Source: Lingula anatina
Lineage: Eukaryota > Brachiopoda > Lingulata > Lingulida > Lingulidae
Assembly: GCF_001039355.2 (NCBI RefSeq)
Contig: NW_019775865.1
Span: 108,655 to 172,654 of the forward strand
DNA: 64,000 nt
Direction: 5' to 3'
Shown piece by piece: positions 49,450 to 61,407 of this stretch (position 1 is the stretch's first letter; every line of letters starts with the position of its first letter). A program made the position numbers and the translations under genes. Below the pieces are notes generated by a model that was not told where the DNA came from, did no database searches, and saw nothing but the letters and a program-made list of their open reading frames with translations.

Positions 49450-49870
49450 ATACTGCAGTGTCAGTCATTGTTTCTATGGTAATGTATTCTTCTGGTGGGC
49501 TGCCCATATAGGTAATACTGCAGTGTCAGTTACTCTCTCTATGGTAATGTATTCTTCTGGTGGGTTGCCCATATAGGTGTCGCTAGTGTCAGTCACTCTC
49601 TCTATGGTAATGTATTTTTCTGGTGGGCTGCCCATATAGGTAATACTGCAGTGTCAGTTACTCTCTCTATGGTAATTTATTCTTCTGGTGGGCTGCCCAT
49701 ATAGGTAATACTGCAGTGTCAGTTACTCTCTCTTATGGTAATGTATTCTTCTGGTGGGTTGCCCATATAGGTGTCGCTAGTGTCAGTCACTCTCTCTATG
49801 GTAATGTATTTTTCTGGTGGGCTGCCCATATAGGTGCTGCTGCAGTGTCACTCACTCTCTCTATGGTAAT
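49450..49870. repeat. IBTK: 65-bp minisatellite overlapping the IBTK C-terminus
   Basis: The marker CTATGG recurs at 49474, 49539, 49602, 49667, 49732, 49796 and 49861, giving steps of 63 to 65 bp and just over six units. Units carrying GGTGTCGCTA are three units (193 bp) apart, so a trimer was itself copied. Read on the - strand, each unit contains the IBTK end coding sequence (ITIERVSDTA, PIWAAHQ). Because 65 is not a multiple of three, the second unit is read in a shifted frame and supplies the present stop codon at 49796-49798. Confidence 0.9.
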
Positions 49871-52800
49871 GTGCTCATCACTGTTTTCCAAAGCTCTATA
49901 GTGAGCTAGCAATTCCTGGATGGCCTGTTCTTCCATCTAAAAAAAACCCAAAATCAACTGCCTTGTATTCCTTTTAGTTTGTGTGTTGAGTATAAAAAGA
50001 CAGGCACATAGTATGATGTAAATGTCTAACAGTAATTTTTGTACATAACACATTAAATGCACATTTTTCTGTAAGTTCCTGCCACACTAATCAATCACAG
50101 AAGTAAGCAAAACCATATTTGCACATGGAAAATTTGAAACCAATAACCAACTCACCTGAATGAGAGCCAGAGGTTTCTTTGTATTTTTATGCAAGGTCTC
50201 TCGCTGCTGTATTTCATCTTTCAGGATCTGACTAAAGCTGACAGTCTTGTGAAGTGGCCTGTCCTCCTCCTGGACACTGGGTTCTCCTGGCTGTTTTTTC
50301 TGCCAGGGGCTACTACTGGGGGAGGTGGGGCTGGTGGGGCTCTGGGAGGGGTGCTTGTTGGAGGTACCTCTAGAGGTAGAACTCCCAGTTAGGCCCCAGC
50401 TGTGAGATAAAATGTATAGGGATTTCTCAAAGTGCCGAGAAATATGCTATGACCAGTAATGAAGGGTGTGGTATACAGACAATAAGTACTTATGCAGAGC
50501 TCTATACCAAATATTGTATCTCATAACACCCAAAGAACATAAGTGTCTAACAAAAAATAACTACTTTATTTTCAACATTGACTATTAACACAGATAAACA
50601 TTAAGGAAAGAAGTGAATATAAAATCTTCTGAATATACCTGAAAGATATATCTCCTCCGCCTCTGTCAGTTAGCACCTTGGGTTTAGCACCTTTCCCAAC
50701 ATTTGCATCAACACCTGAATCGGTAGATTTGGATGGGGTTCCCCGAACGTCAGCTTGCATCAGATCTCTGAAGGACGGAACAGCTGTGCTCACAGAATTC
50801 CTGCAAGATTTGCAAATGGGATCAACAAATTAGACATAGCATATACAAATATGCAATATCTGCCAATTTATACAATTTATCTAACATTATACTTCAGATT
50901 ATATTAAGGTCACCTATTTCTTATAAAACAAGCCATACATACACATTTTGTTTACTCTTTCAGATCTGCTGCATCTCTGTACTAATATTAAAGATGTGAT
51001 GACTGTCAAAACTTTTATAAATTCTCATAGTTATTGATGTAGACCTCACCATGGGTTGGTCAGCTGTGGTTTTTCTTTAGTAACTGATGAAGACAAATTA
51101 TCCTGACCCTCAGATTCTGATGACTTCTGATGTTGCATCTGTCGCTTGCGTTCTTTCTGAGACAATTTTTTGGGAGTCTGTTTGGTTTGTCTTAAAAAAA
51201 CAGTCGAAAAAAATGTTAAGCATTTAAATATGATCACAGAAAGAAGCAAATTTCAAATCAAGTTCTAAAATGGCTAAAACAATACATCTACTTTTTCTCA
51301 ATGAACCCACCTGCTAAAAAATTAATAAATAAAATAAATAAATAAAAAATCTTCAATGGTTTAACATTTAAAAAGGAAAATTAAAATATTTCTCACCCAA
51401 CAGCTTTAACTACACCCATCGGCTGCACTTGTTGACTTTGCAACTCCATTGCAAGGATCTGTCTCATGTTGAAGACCTCTACCTGTGAAGTGGCGCCACC
51501 TGGTGAAATGAACTGTGGTGGAGAACTTGCAGCATCAGGATGCATTTCTTGGGACTCTGCATACAGATTAATAGAATCTGATACAGACAGCTTGTTAAAT
51601 TCAAATATACTTCTTTATTTGCCCTAAATATAAATTTCATGTTTTTGCATATTACACTTTATTTAAATAAGATAAAACTTGCATATCTAAAGGTATAAGG
51701 GAAGCTCTTTTTATTCCTGTTTGACTATATTTCTTATACCGTGTCATTAAACTGTACCTTTGCGAGGTGGGGACTGAAACACAGCCACATTTTCTACAGA
51801 TCCTTTAGACCCCCATGCAGGTGGTGACTGAGGACCCCAAACTGCACGGGGAGCCCTTTGGAATGGAATATCCATGGGCTGACTGCTCACAGCCTGCAGA
51901 TGAAATCACAACACTATACATTTCCATTAAAATGTACTTTTACAGTTCCTTCAATGTTCTACTGGTTGTGTTCCCCTAGTATTATATCATCTATTACAAG
52001 CCATGTCCAAGCCAAATGATTTTTCTCTCAAGGGTAAAAAATATTGTAATACACTATGAAGAAATACATTTAAAAAATTATAACCTTGGGTTTGGTTATC
52101 GACTCCTCTTTAGAGGGTTCCTCCTGGATAAAACTGTCATCCAAGCTGGCATCTGAACAGATAGACAACCTGGTCTCCCTTCTGTCATTCTTCTGGGACT
52201 CTTCACCTAATTAAAAACAAAGATTTCTTTGTTCTACAACCAAATTGGTCAACTTAATGTTTCACCAAATTTTATTTATGTACGAAAACACTTAAATGGA
52301 CTCCTTCCTGGAGCTCAAAATAGACTTTTCTTTGATCAATTTTAATAAGTTATAAATATCACCTACCAGAACTTTTAGTCCTCGTCCTTTTCCTTTTTGT
52401 TTTATTTTTCTTTGCTGAATTCTCTTCCTTCTGAAGTTGTAAGCCATCAAGCGACCCTTCCTCCTCCAGTGCCTCCAGCTCCTCAGAGCTTGGGCCAGTA
52501 GTATACGGTGTGATCACACGGTAACACATGCTGGGAACCTAAAATATGACATCAATATTATGTCCATTTAATACACCCCTTTTTAGATACTTTATTAAGA
52601 ACATGCATGGCTGTCATTTAAAACCCACATGTAGAGCATTAACATAAAGTAAAGGGACAAGGATGGAGAAAATGCTGTTTATGTTGTGGTGATGTCATTT
52701 GGTTAGAACTGCAATGACAAGAGATGTCTATTAGAAAATTTATAGATCCATCCCCTTTAATGATTATAAAGGTTACTTTAATAAAAAAAATATATATATA

Positions 52801-55800
52801 TTTTAGTAAAGAGTACAAGTATTGATGTCATGTTTTATATCCTGACTCAAAATACATGCATTCCTGTGAAGTCATACTCACTGTTCTTCTGTAATATTTT
52901 GTGAGTTCCTCCATTGTACTTTCACTGACTACATCAAGAGATCTATAGAAGAGAATGTATTACATATTAATGGTAAATCTTCTCATCAATGACATGTATT
53001 TCAATAGAAAAGAGCATAACATTTCCAACTAAAGCTGCTCATCAGATTAATTTCCAAGAAATTTATTCTTTTGCAAAAATGTTCATTAGCTTGGTAGTTA
53101 GATTATAAATGAAAATGATCAAACACAAGCCAAAAAACTTTCATACCGTTAGCTTATGGCCAACCTGGACATAGGCCTTCATCATATTGATGTGAGCAGA
53201 GGTTGACACTCACTGACCACTAGCAGCCAGTGTTTGATAATTTTTATTAATAAAATTTATTGCTGTTTATTAAAACCTATTTTGTGGAGAAAATGTAGGA
53301 GGTCACATACCTGGCTTCCAAGATGGCAGCAATATTTAGTGTGATGAATTGTTGGCATGTTAATTTTAACTGGCTTGCATTGTACACACTAGCAAACTCC
53401 AACAATTCAGCAGCATTCTTGAGTGAGACTGAAAAGAAACACAAGGTGAAAATATTATGTTTCTCTCCACTCCCCCCTTTCCTCTAAAATGATAACAAAA
53501 TTTGACATTTGAATATCAGTAAAATACTTACTGGCTTTATATAGCATGTGTTTAATAAGAAAGAGGTGTTGATTTCTAATATTATATTTTTGCAATTTGA
53601 AAGGAGAGAAACCTTACTTAATTGTGCCAGTGCAACTTCACACATCTGCCTTAGTCTGGTGATCAACAGTTGGTCAGCCACCACCAAGATGTTACATAGC
53701 AGCTCTGCGTTGTCTGTGTCTGAAATAACACGTAAAAATCATTAAATGCAGGGATAAGACTGCTCTTTATTGAAAAACCTGAAAATATGACTGGGGTCCA
53801 GGGGCCCTTCTGTATCGATCTCAAAAATGATATTTTTGGCTTCCAAAAAGTTAGGAAAATCTCATTACTGTAAATAGCATTTTGGAATTTTTCTTTTCTG
53901 AAATGAAAAACTTTTTCATCTTAAACTTGCAAGGCAACTTAATCCTAATATAAAGCATTAAATTCTCTTAAGTTAATAATAATTGTCATCATCATGAGGT
54001 TTTTGAAACAAGAATAGCACCTTTACTTTTCATCTGTGTAACTGATTTATGTACAATGACAATTCAACTATATTATAAGAAGTCATTCACCATTTAATAA
54101 CGAAGTTTCTACATGAAATTCAATTGCTCACCAGAAATAATGGCAGACTCATCCGTGTAGAGGTAATCAATAATAACGCTGAGAATATCTCCCGGGACTG
54201 GCAAGGTCAGGGCTTCTGTATTGGAGGTCTGGAAATACCACATTAAATAAATCTAAAGAAAAAAATACTGGCTACTAAAAGAATCAGAGGCCATTCAAGG
54301 AATAACGATAGGAGCACACTAAATATCTTTTACATGTAACATTGTGTTTATGAAATTACTCTATGGTAATTCAGGCACTGAAAACCTGAACATGGTCTTT
54401 GCTAGACAGAAAATCAGGCAGGCAGAGAGATAAAAAGAGGTACACATATACTGTAATAGTACCATGATTCACCCACCTCCACCCATCCACTAGCCAGCAT
54501 GCTATGGAAATACTCCAGTCTGGCCACCAGGATACACTTGTGTGCCTGCACAGTGTGGCTGTCGTCTGCTTTGATACACACATCGCGCAGTATGGGACTG
54601 AAAATGTTGAGTGATATTTTAAAAAATAACATTTAATTAATGGATTCTGATTCAATACAGCAGTCTGGACAGAATCTAAAACCTATGGCGTGGGCAACCA
54701 GTACAGATGACAAAATTTTAGGTTTTATATATTATGATACTAATTTCTATTAAAAATCTGTATATAAAAATGCACTTACTATTTCTTCCTGTCAAACCTG
54801 GGTCTAGGTGGTGAAAGATACTTTCCACTGGACATAATTTTTCCTCCAACATACTTCACAGCATCAAGCCTAAATAATAATAATAATAGAAAATAATATT
54901 TGATCCTCAATACATACTATGACAATTGCCAATTATTTGACAGTTTTTACATGGGCAGTGTGTCAAAAATAAGAATTTCTTTAACTCATGTAATTTCTGA
55001 GGTAATCGGGTAAATCTAAATGATAAGAATAGAGGCATACTAACTTTTTCATTAATGTATGGACTCCAAATCTTTTTGCCAACTCATGGAGCTGCTTCAC
55101 TGGGTTATTACCACTTCCATCTACTGGAGGGTCTTTTTTGCCCTTTTCTTTATCTTTCCCCTTCTTCTTTTCTCTCATTTCATATGCAGATATTTTCTTT
55201 TTGGAATTTGGCACTTGTATAAACCCTGAGTTAAAGTTTGTGTCCTCAACTGCAACATTTTCTTGATCATGTGCAGTTTGCAATTGAAAACTGTTCCCTA
55301 TCTTCAACAGATCACAGTCATCAGTATAAATAAACTTTAATAAATGCATAAACAATTCAAAATCAACATCTTCAATGTGAACAGTTGGTGGAACATCATT
55401 CTCTTGTTCTGAGAGAAAAATCTTTCGGAAATAATCACTTCGGCTGGCTAATATAAATTTGTGAACTGGGACTTCATTGCTACCAATCTAGAAAATAAAA
55501 TAATACTAAGTAACATACTGATCAATATACAAATATCAAATTCATGTGATTGTTATGCTAACATTTAACAAGGGGACAACTTAAATTTGTTTATGCATAC
55601 ATTTTTTCCTTTTGTTTGAAAGTTGTTAAAATTTTCAGTTTACCTTGGACACACATTCTATACAAGGTATATCATAACACTTTAGATAAGAGCGTTACTC
55701 AAACAGTTACTGACTCGTAGAACGGCATCATGGATAAGATCACCAAGGTCTGCCTCATCTAATAATGTCTGCAAGTGCTGGCCTATATCAGAGATATCAG

Positions 55801-58800
55801 AGTCTGGAAGCTCTGTTAAACTGAAAAAAAAAATCACTGTAAATCTGGTTTACTGATACATATTTGAAAACAACATAACAACAAAGTCTGAAAATGTATT
55901 TAAAAAATTTGGTTGCATTATTGTTTGCTGTACATTTTATCTTTTTTATTAAATCTGCTTAAAATGTCTAAAGAAACTGAAAAGCCAATACTAACACAGA
56001 AATTATTCAAAACATCCAACATACTTAGCATTTGGTAAGTTTTGAAGCACTGAAAAGTTTCTTCCTTTTTTGTCAGCAGTAATTTGTGTGGCCCTGTGGA
56101 TGTTTGGCAGTCTTTTTAATGTGACATCTTCAGTGTCGTCTTTGTCTATCAAGTCTGACAGTGATAGCATTGAAAAATCATCTAAAAGTGGGATGCTGGA
56201 CTGCATGTCTGAAATAAGAAATAAAAGAAACTGTTTATCTTCTATGACTATTAAAACAATTATCAACAAATATCTGAGCCCTTATAAGTAACATTATCAT
56301 TTATTGTAATCCAAATTCAATTTTAGCTACCTTTTGATATCTCTCGCTTTGAATCTTTTGCAGACACTGCCTTCTTAGCACGCTGAGAAAAAGTGCCCAG
56401 AAAAGCCTCCCCATCACTGGTAACAATGGCAATGTTGGAGGTTGTCAAGGTAACATCCACAACAGCCAATTGTCTTCCAGGAGACCAGATGCAGCGTTTC
56501 ATAGTGGGACTGGAGGAACGCCACACAAACACCTAATGTATAAATAACATTTTAAAAAATTTAAACCATTTTCAACATGACTGTAAATATTTGAGCAAAT
56601 GTTATACACCCAAATGTTATACACCCAAAAATCCAGTGGTCACTGGAAACTCTCTTGCATTATCAGCTTGCCTCTGTTTCAGTGGCAACTTCAAAAACAA
56701 GCTGATAATATTAGACAGTTTCTAGTCATCTCTGAAAAGTTCAAGCCCCTTATCTTGAATGACCAAGTACTTAACATATCAAATATTATGCTGGATCAGA
56801 CTATAACATAAATAGGGATAATAAAACAACATTGAAATGACATTTTGCCTGGCAAATATAGTTGAAATATGTATAAAAGTCTTCTGTAATACACACCTTT
56901 TCTGATGTAGTCCTAACCATGACAACTAGTTCGTTTCCCCCTTTCTCTCTCAACATCTCTTGGGCAGTGCTGTAGTCAAGCTGACCTCCACTGACTGCCA
57001 CCTGGACTATGTCCAACCACCTGAAAGAGCATTCATTGAAGACAATTATATACTGATGAATCTTTAAAAAAGTAATCCGCTTACCAGGAAGGATCGTCCC
57101 ATCCCACCAGATGTTGTACAGGTCCATCTTCATTCCCTGATTACTGTAGTATGGCAGATGATGGAACTGAAAGTTTTCAATTCCCCTGAATAGGATATTA
57201 GTCAGTTTTATCAGTATGTACTTATGTCGAGAACAAACTACTAAGAGGTGGTTTATCATACATACGTGACACATAAAACATGAAGTGTTACACCATGCCT
57301 ACACCATAGATGTCAGCAAAATATAAGTCAGAAACACCATTTCTCAGAAAAATGTATGTAACATCCACTCATGCTTTGCACTCATGTATATCACATACAC
57401 TTCACCCACTTGTGGTGGAACGAATACATGCTTTCCAAACCTCTGTGCCAGGAATTCTGCATGTTATCATAAATAAATACATGCACTAAGATCTTTATTA
57501 CAGTCACAAATATAAAATTGTACATCTCTATATTCTCTCATATTTCTAAAATCTAACATTTCATCCTTAAAGGGAATTTCAAAGAGGAATTTACCTTGAA
57601 GCTATTTTCCTGCATTGGTATTCATGTAGGGCATATATGTCTCCCTTCTTGGTGGCACACACTGTGGCTGCATCAGAACAGGCAACGTGGCTGATTACAA
57701 AGTCTTTGTGGTTCAGTGGAGACACCTGGCGTGGCTGAGAACAAATTCTATCACCTTTACTGTGACCTGGAATTTTAACAATTTTGACTTAGAATCATGA
57801 AGAGCTGTGAAAAATGAATAACATATGCCTCTTTAGATATCTGGAATCATTACTTCTAGATCTTATTATATTATTTCTACTACCATTACGTGTGTATCTG
57901 ATTGTATTTGTTTGTTAATTTTTAACTTCAGAAGGACAATTTTTACAAAACCACTCAGATTCATTTTCAATAAGATATACCTAGCTGTCCAGCATTGAGA
58001 CCAAATGTAAAGACAGCATCCCTGGTATAAATCACAGTGTGAAAGCGACCTGTACAGATCCCCTCTATCACTTTTCCTTTCAGCAGTTTATGGTTCATCT
58101 AGGGATTGACAATATATGTGCTTTACTAATCAATTCATTGAAAAATCAACACAGTCGAAATTATAAAGTACTGACTTAAATTTGCCATGTTTACAAGATA
58201 TAGTCAGTACCACTTAAATCATTCCAGGGTATAAAAGAATGAAAATGGAAATATTTTTAAATAGGCCATACTATCTTAGTTTAAACTATATGTGGTTAGA
58301 CCAATTATTTTTACCTGCTTTGGAAGAAGACTTTTATCTGGTGCTGGGTACTGTCCTAACTGATGGCTGTCATTCAGACCGCATGAATAAATAATGCCAC
58401 TGAAATAAAACAGCAGAATTGGTCTGATTTTTAACACATTTCGGTCCTGTTCAAAAATAAAACAGTGTTTGACCTATGTTATTGCAGTACACAGAAATAA
58501 TACTGTACCAAAGCAGTCAGACAGACACAGAATATAACATGTATCTAATTGTCATGCTTACCTTTCTGTCAACATGAGAGTGTGATCTCTGGCAGCTGCT
58601 ACCAAGGAGACCACCTCAGTCTTCAGTGCCTCCACTAAGGTGGGCTGTAGACAAGTTTGTTCATGTCCCTGCCCCAGTCTGCCTCCTCTACCATGTCCAC
58701 AAGTGTACGCTTGGCCCCCATCAGACAGAAACACTGTGTGGTACTTACACATCACAACCTACAGACAAAGGAAATATTTTCAACACCCCTTGCGCTAAAC

Positions 58801-60109
58801 TAGCAATGATGTATGATCCTAATAAAAGTTTCAATTTATTCCTTACTGTTGAAAGTTTACTTAAAATTTACAAGCAGAAGCAAAGGTATTCTTTTCAACC
58901 AAAAGGAATTGTGTCACATTATTACTGCATGTGTCAGGCCCACTGCCCATGTCTAGGGTACCTGTTTGATGCTAATATTCCCTTTGTGGAATAGTTCTAG
59001 TAGCTCAGGGTTTCTTCTCTGTTCATTTCCATGACCAAGATTGAAGTTAGCATTATCTCCCCAACTGTACACATCACTGGGTTCTAATAAAACAAGAAAT
59101 GTTTAGAAGTCTTCTGCAAAAACAGGACTGATCACTATTCCTTAAAATAAAAGTGACTGCTGCAATAAAATACCCCCCTGTGGTTTCCTTAAAATATATA
59201 CATATATATTTTAAAATTTATAGCTTATCATATAGGAGTAAGACTCATATTAGATATCTGTTGATTTTGAAGAAAATCAATATATATTATTGTACTTAAC
59301 CATTTCATTTAATGAACCGGAATAATAAAATCAGTAATGTAAAATTTACATAATAAAGGTCAACATGCAAGTTGCATGTAACCATAGGAAAATCACTGTG
59401 GGCATTCTCATCGAACAAAACCATCTGTTATTTCCCACCACATGTTCCTGACACTGACCTTTTGATGAGAACTGCACATGTGGCAGTCTGTCTTTCATGG
59501 CAAGGTCTAGAGCTGTTAGACTCTCATTATCACGGGACTGCATGGGAGAGTGGTGCTGAAAAGTTATCATACCACTATTACCAAATTTATAAAATACTTT
59601 TCACAAGTATTACCAATAAAATTAAACAAGGTATTTTTTTGTAAAAAAGTTTTCATAAATTATTTACTGTGGCTTGCATGTCATTTCCAACTCATAAAAC
59701 TATGCCAAACCCTCTAATATATCTATAGGAAAACAGTAATGGTTCAGACTATACTAGTAGTTATCTGTATAGGTAAATCAAGTTATTTTACCATGATAAG
59801 TATCCTTGCTGCTGCCAGCTGACCATAGAAAATAGCTCTGTGCAGGGCAGTCCATCCAGATTCTGTGTCTTTTATAGCTTTATCTGCAGTGGTTTCTTGT
59901 AGCAACCACTCAACAACCTCCCACTTCCCACAAGAAGCTGCCATGTGCAGTACTGTTCTTCCCCATATATCTCTTGCAGTGTGGAAGTTATAACACTGAT
60001 GGCAGTATGCTTTAATTTGTTGTGTGTTCCCTCTAATAACTGCTGCCAACAGTTCCAATGCATGATTATAGGAAGAGCACTTTGGTCCACATGCTAACTC
60101 AACAGGCAT
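49796..60109 (-). CDS. IBTK: IBTK, inhibitor of Bruton tyrosine kinase
   Basis: ANK-RCC1-BTB protein; in vertebrates it binds BTK and acts as a CUL3 substrate adaptor. 26 coding exons: 60109-59792, 59555-59459, 59083-58962, 58758-58562, 58399-58315, 58098-57981, 57766-57595, 57020-56897, 56532-56331, 56208-56025, 55820-55715, 55487-55045, 54869-54780, 54597-54477, 54228-54132, 53719-53618, 53428-53311, 52942-52882, 52538-52367, 52206-52085, 51893-51758, 51556-51397, 51190-51050, 50800-50639, 50399-50156 and 49936-49796. They sum to 4035 nt, or 1344 residues (human about 1353). Ankyrin repeats are at about 50-135 (GWTALHRAIFYG), RCC1 repeats at about 140-320 (YTCGHGRGGRLGQGHEQTCL), a first BTB from about 567 (VPVHKFILASRSDYF), a second from about 755 (AHKCILVARLEYFHSML, VVADQLLITRLRQMCEVAL), then a Ser/Pro-rich tail with RQILAMELQ, QKERKRQ and the end EEQAIQELL. 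Confidence 0.95.
57021..57185 (-). other. IBTK: Possible alternative 5' extension of an IBTK exon (55 codons)
   Basis: An acceptor (CTATTCAG) at 57186 and the conserved acceptor (TCTTTCAG) at 57021 are in the same phase. Use of the upstream one would extend the exon beginning at 57020 by 165 nt with no stop and add 55 residues (GIENFQFHH, MDLYNIWWDG). The downstream acceptor gives ASRWLDIVQVAVSGG, which lines up with the human protein without a gap and is taken as the main form. Confidence 0.35.
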
Positions 60110-61386
60110 TGTAAAAGTTACTTTTGTACATTTAATTATTTAAATCCAATTACGAAAAAAGGGATGACACTTGATCCCTGGGATAAAACAGAATTGATAA
60201 TACTTGTGCTCTCTAATACTAGTAAGTGTCCTCTCACAAAACCAAAGCACCTTTAGGCCATCCTACAAGGGAGGCCAAAAAGTGGCCATTTTTGTATGGG
60301 TTTAGGCTTCCATAATTGTCAAAATTAACCTGAATAGAGAAAAAAATACTTAGTATGAGTGTCAATGAATACAAATGATTTAAATTAATTTTCAAATTAA
60401 TATGCTACCATTAGAAATACTGGGGTAGCGCTAGCAAAATTTTTGGCTTAGCCAAATTACCACTTTTTGTCAATTTGTTATCAAAATGGTTATAATTTGA
60501 CTAAAACAAGGTAAATCAGGCCCTTTTTCTTTAGCCAATTTAAGTCAGTTTTAGCATTTGGCTAAATTGGTGAGTGTTAGCGCTACCCCAGAAATAGAAA
60601 CTACTCTCCCACCCACCCCACTCATGCAACCCATAAAAGAAAAATGAAAGCTCTCCCGCTTCCTGTTGGGTATATTGACCATCGTGTGCAAATTTACAAT
60701 ATTATATATTAATAACCCTCCAGCCCCGCTGGCGTGTTTTATGAGATAAGACTAATATTACTTAACGTTATCCATATCTTTCTAATCCATCTTTCTAATT
60801 CTATTGTACATAAGCAAGATATGAGTATTAAGGGATAAGTTATTAACGCTGCAGGCGCATTGAAGACAAAAAAGGCGTGCACATGATATGACTTTGTGCA
60901 ACATTAACAGCAGCGGCAATATTAAGAATTCCTGCAGTGCCCAGCTGGTGCCTTCGGAACGAGTAGAGTCGTAAATTGTCAACACAAGCCGTGAGAGGTT
61001 ACATATCTTGACATCTGAAAATTATATAATGATATGAAACCGACTTCACTTACCTATCTTACTTAACAATATACTCCAAGACAAGAGATGCAGACAGAAA
61101 AGGGATAGAAATGGGCGAGACTGCAAATATTTTGACTTCCATGGAGGCGGCCATATTTGATGCGTGTCGTATAGTCTTCAACCGCTACGATTAATACAAA
61201 TAGATTAGTTAGCGAAATTCTTATAGGTGCGTGATACTAAAAAATAATATTTGACACTTAGGAAAAGGAATAATTCTTAAATACTTCAACGAATGATAAT
61301 AAAAAGTATAAATTAATGTCTTCAGATGGTTTGAAGACTATAAATCAAAATAGCCAATCAAATTGCAAAATTGATTTTGAAGGAAA
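60110..61386. other. IBTK 5' region and divergent promoter zone
   Basis: No coding exon was seen. The left part probably includes an IBTK 5'UTR intron. A MITE-like element lies at 60420-60591. Near 61147-61159 a GCGGCCATATTTG motif sits in a less AT-rich patch and may mark the IBTK first exon or promoter. Confidence 0.5.
60420..60591. mobile_element. MITE of 172 bp with 5-bp target-site duplication
   Basis: The ends are CTGGGGTAGCGCTA and its reverse complement TAGCGCTACCCCAG. Similarity continues inward as looser TTTTTGGCTTAGCC / GGCTAAATTGG arms. Direct AAATA repeats flank it at 60415-60419 and 60592-60596. It has no coding capacity. A short non-autonomous DNA transposon copy upstream of IBTK; the superfamily is not identified. 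Confidence 0.8.
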
Positions 61387-61407
61387 ATGGCGACCTCTTT
61401 CATGCAG
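61387..61407 (+). CDS. Possible first coding exon (MATSFMQ) of a gene leaving the window
   Basis: ATGGCGACCTCTTTCATGCAG is followed by a GTGGGT donor in phase 0. The start sits in AAAATGGCGAC, a YY1-type motif that often overlaps start codons of housekeeping genes. It is divergent from IBTK with its start about 1.3 kb from the IBTK ATG. No second exon was recognised up to 64000, so the gene cannot be named. Confidence 0.35.

Noticed and set aside
57085-57185. 101-nt segment as a constitutive IBTK exon
   Set aside because: Splicing it on both sides breaks the frame of the next exon; skipping it matches the human protein without gaps. Kept only as a possible alternative extension.
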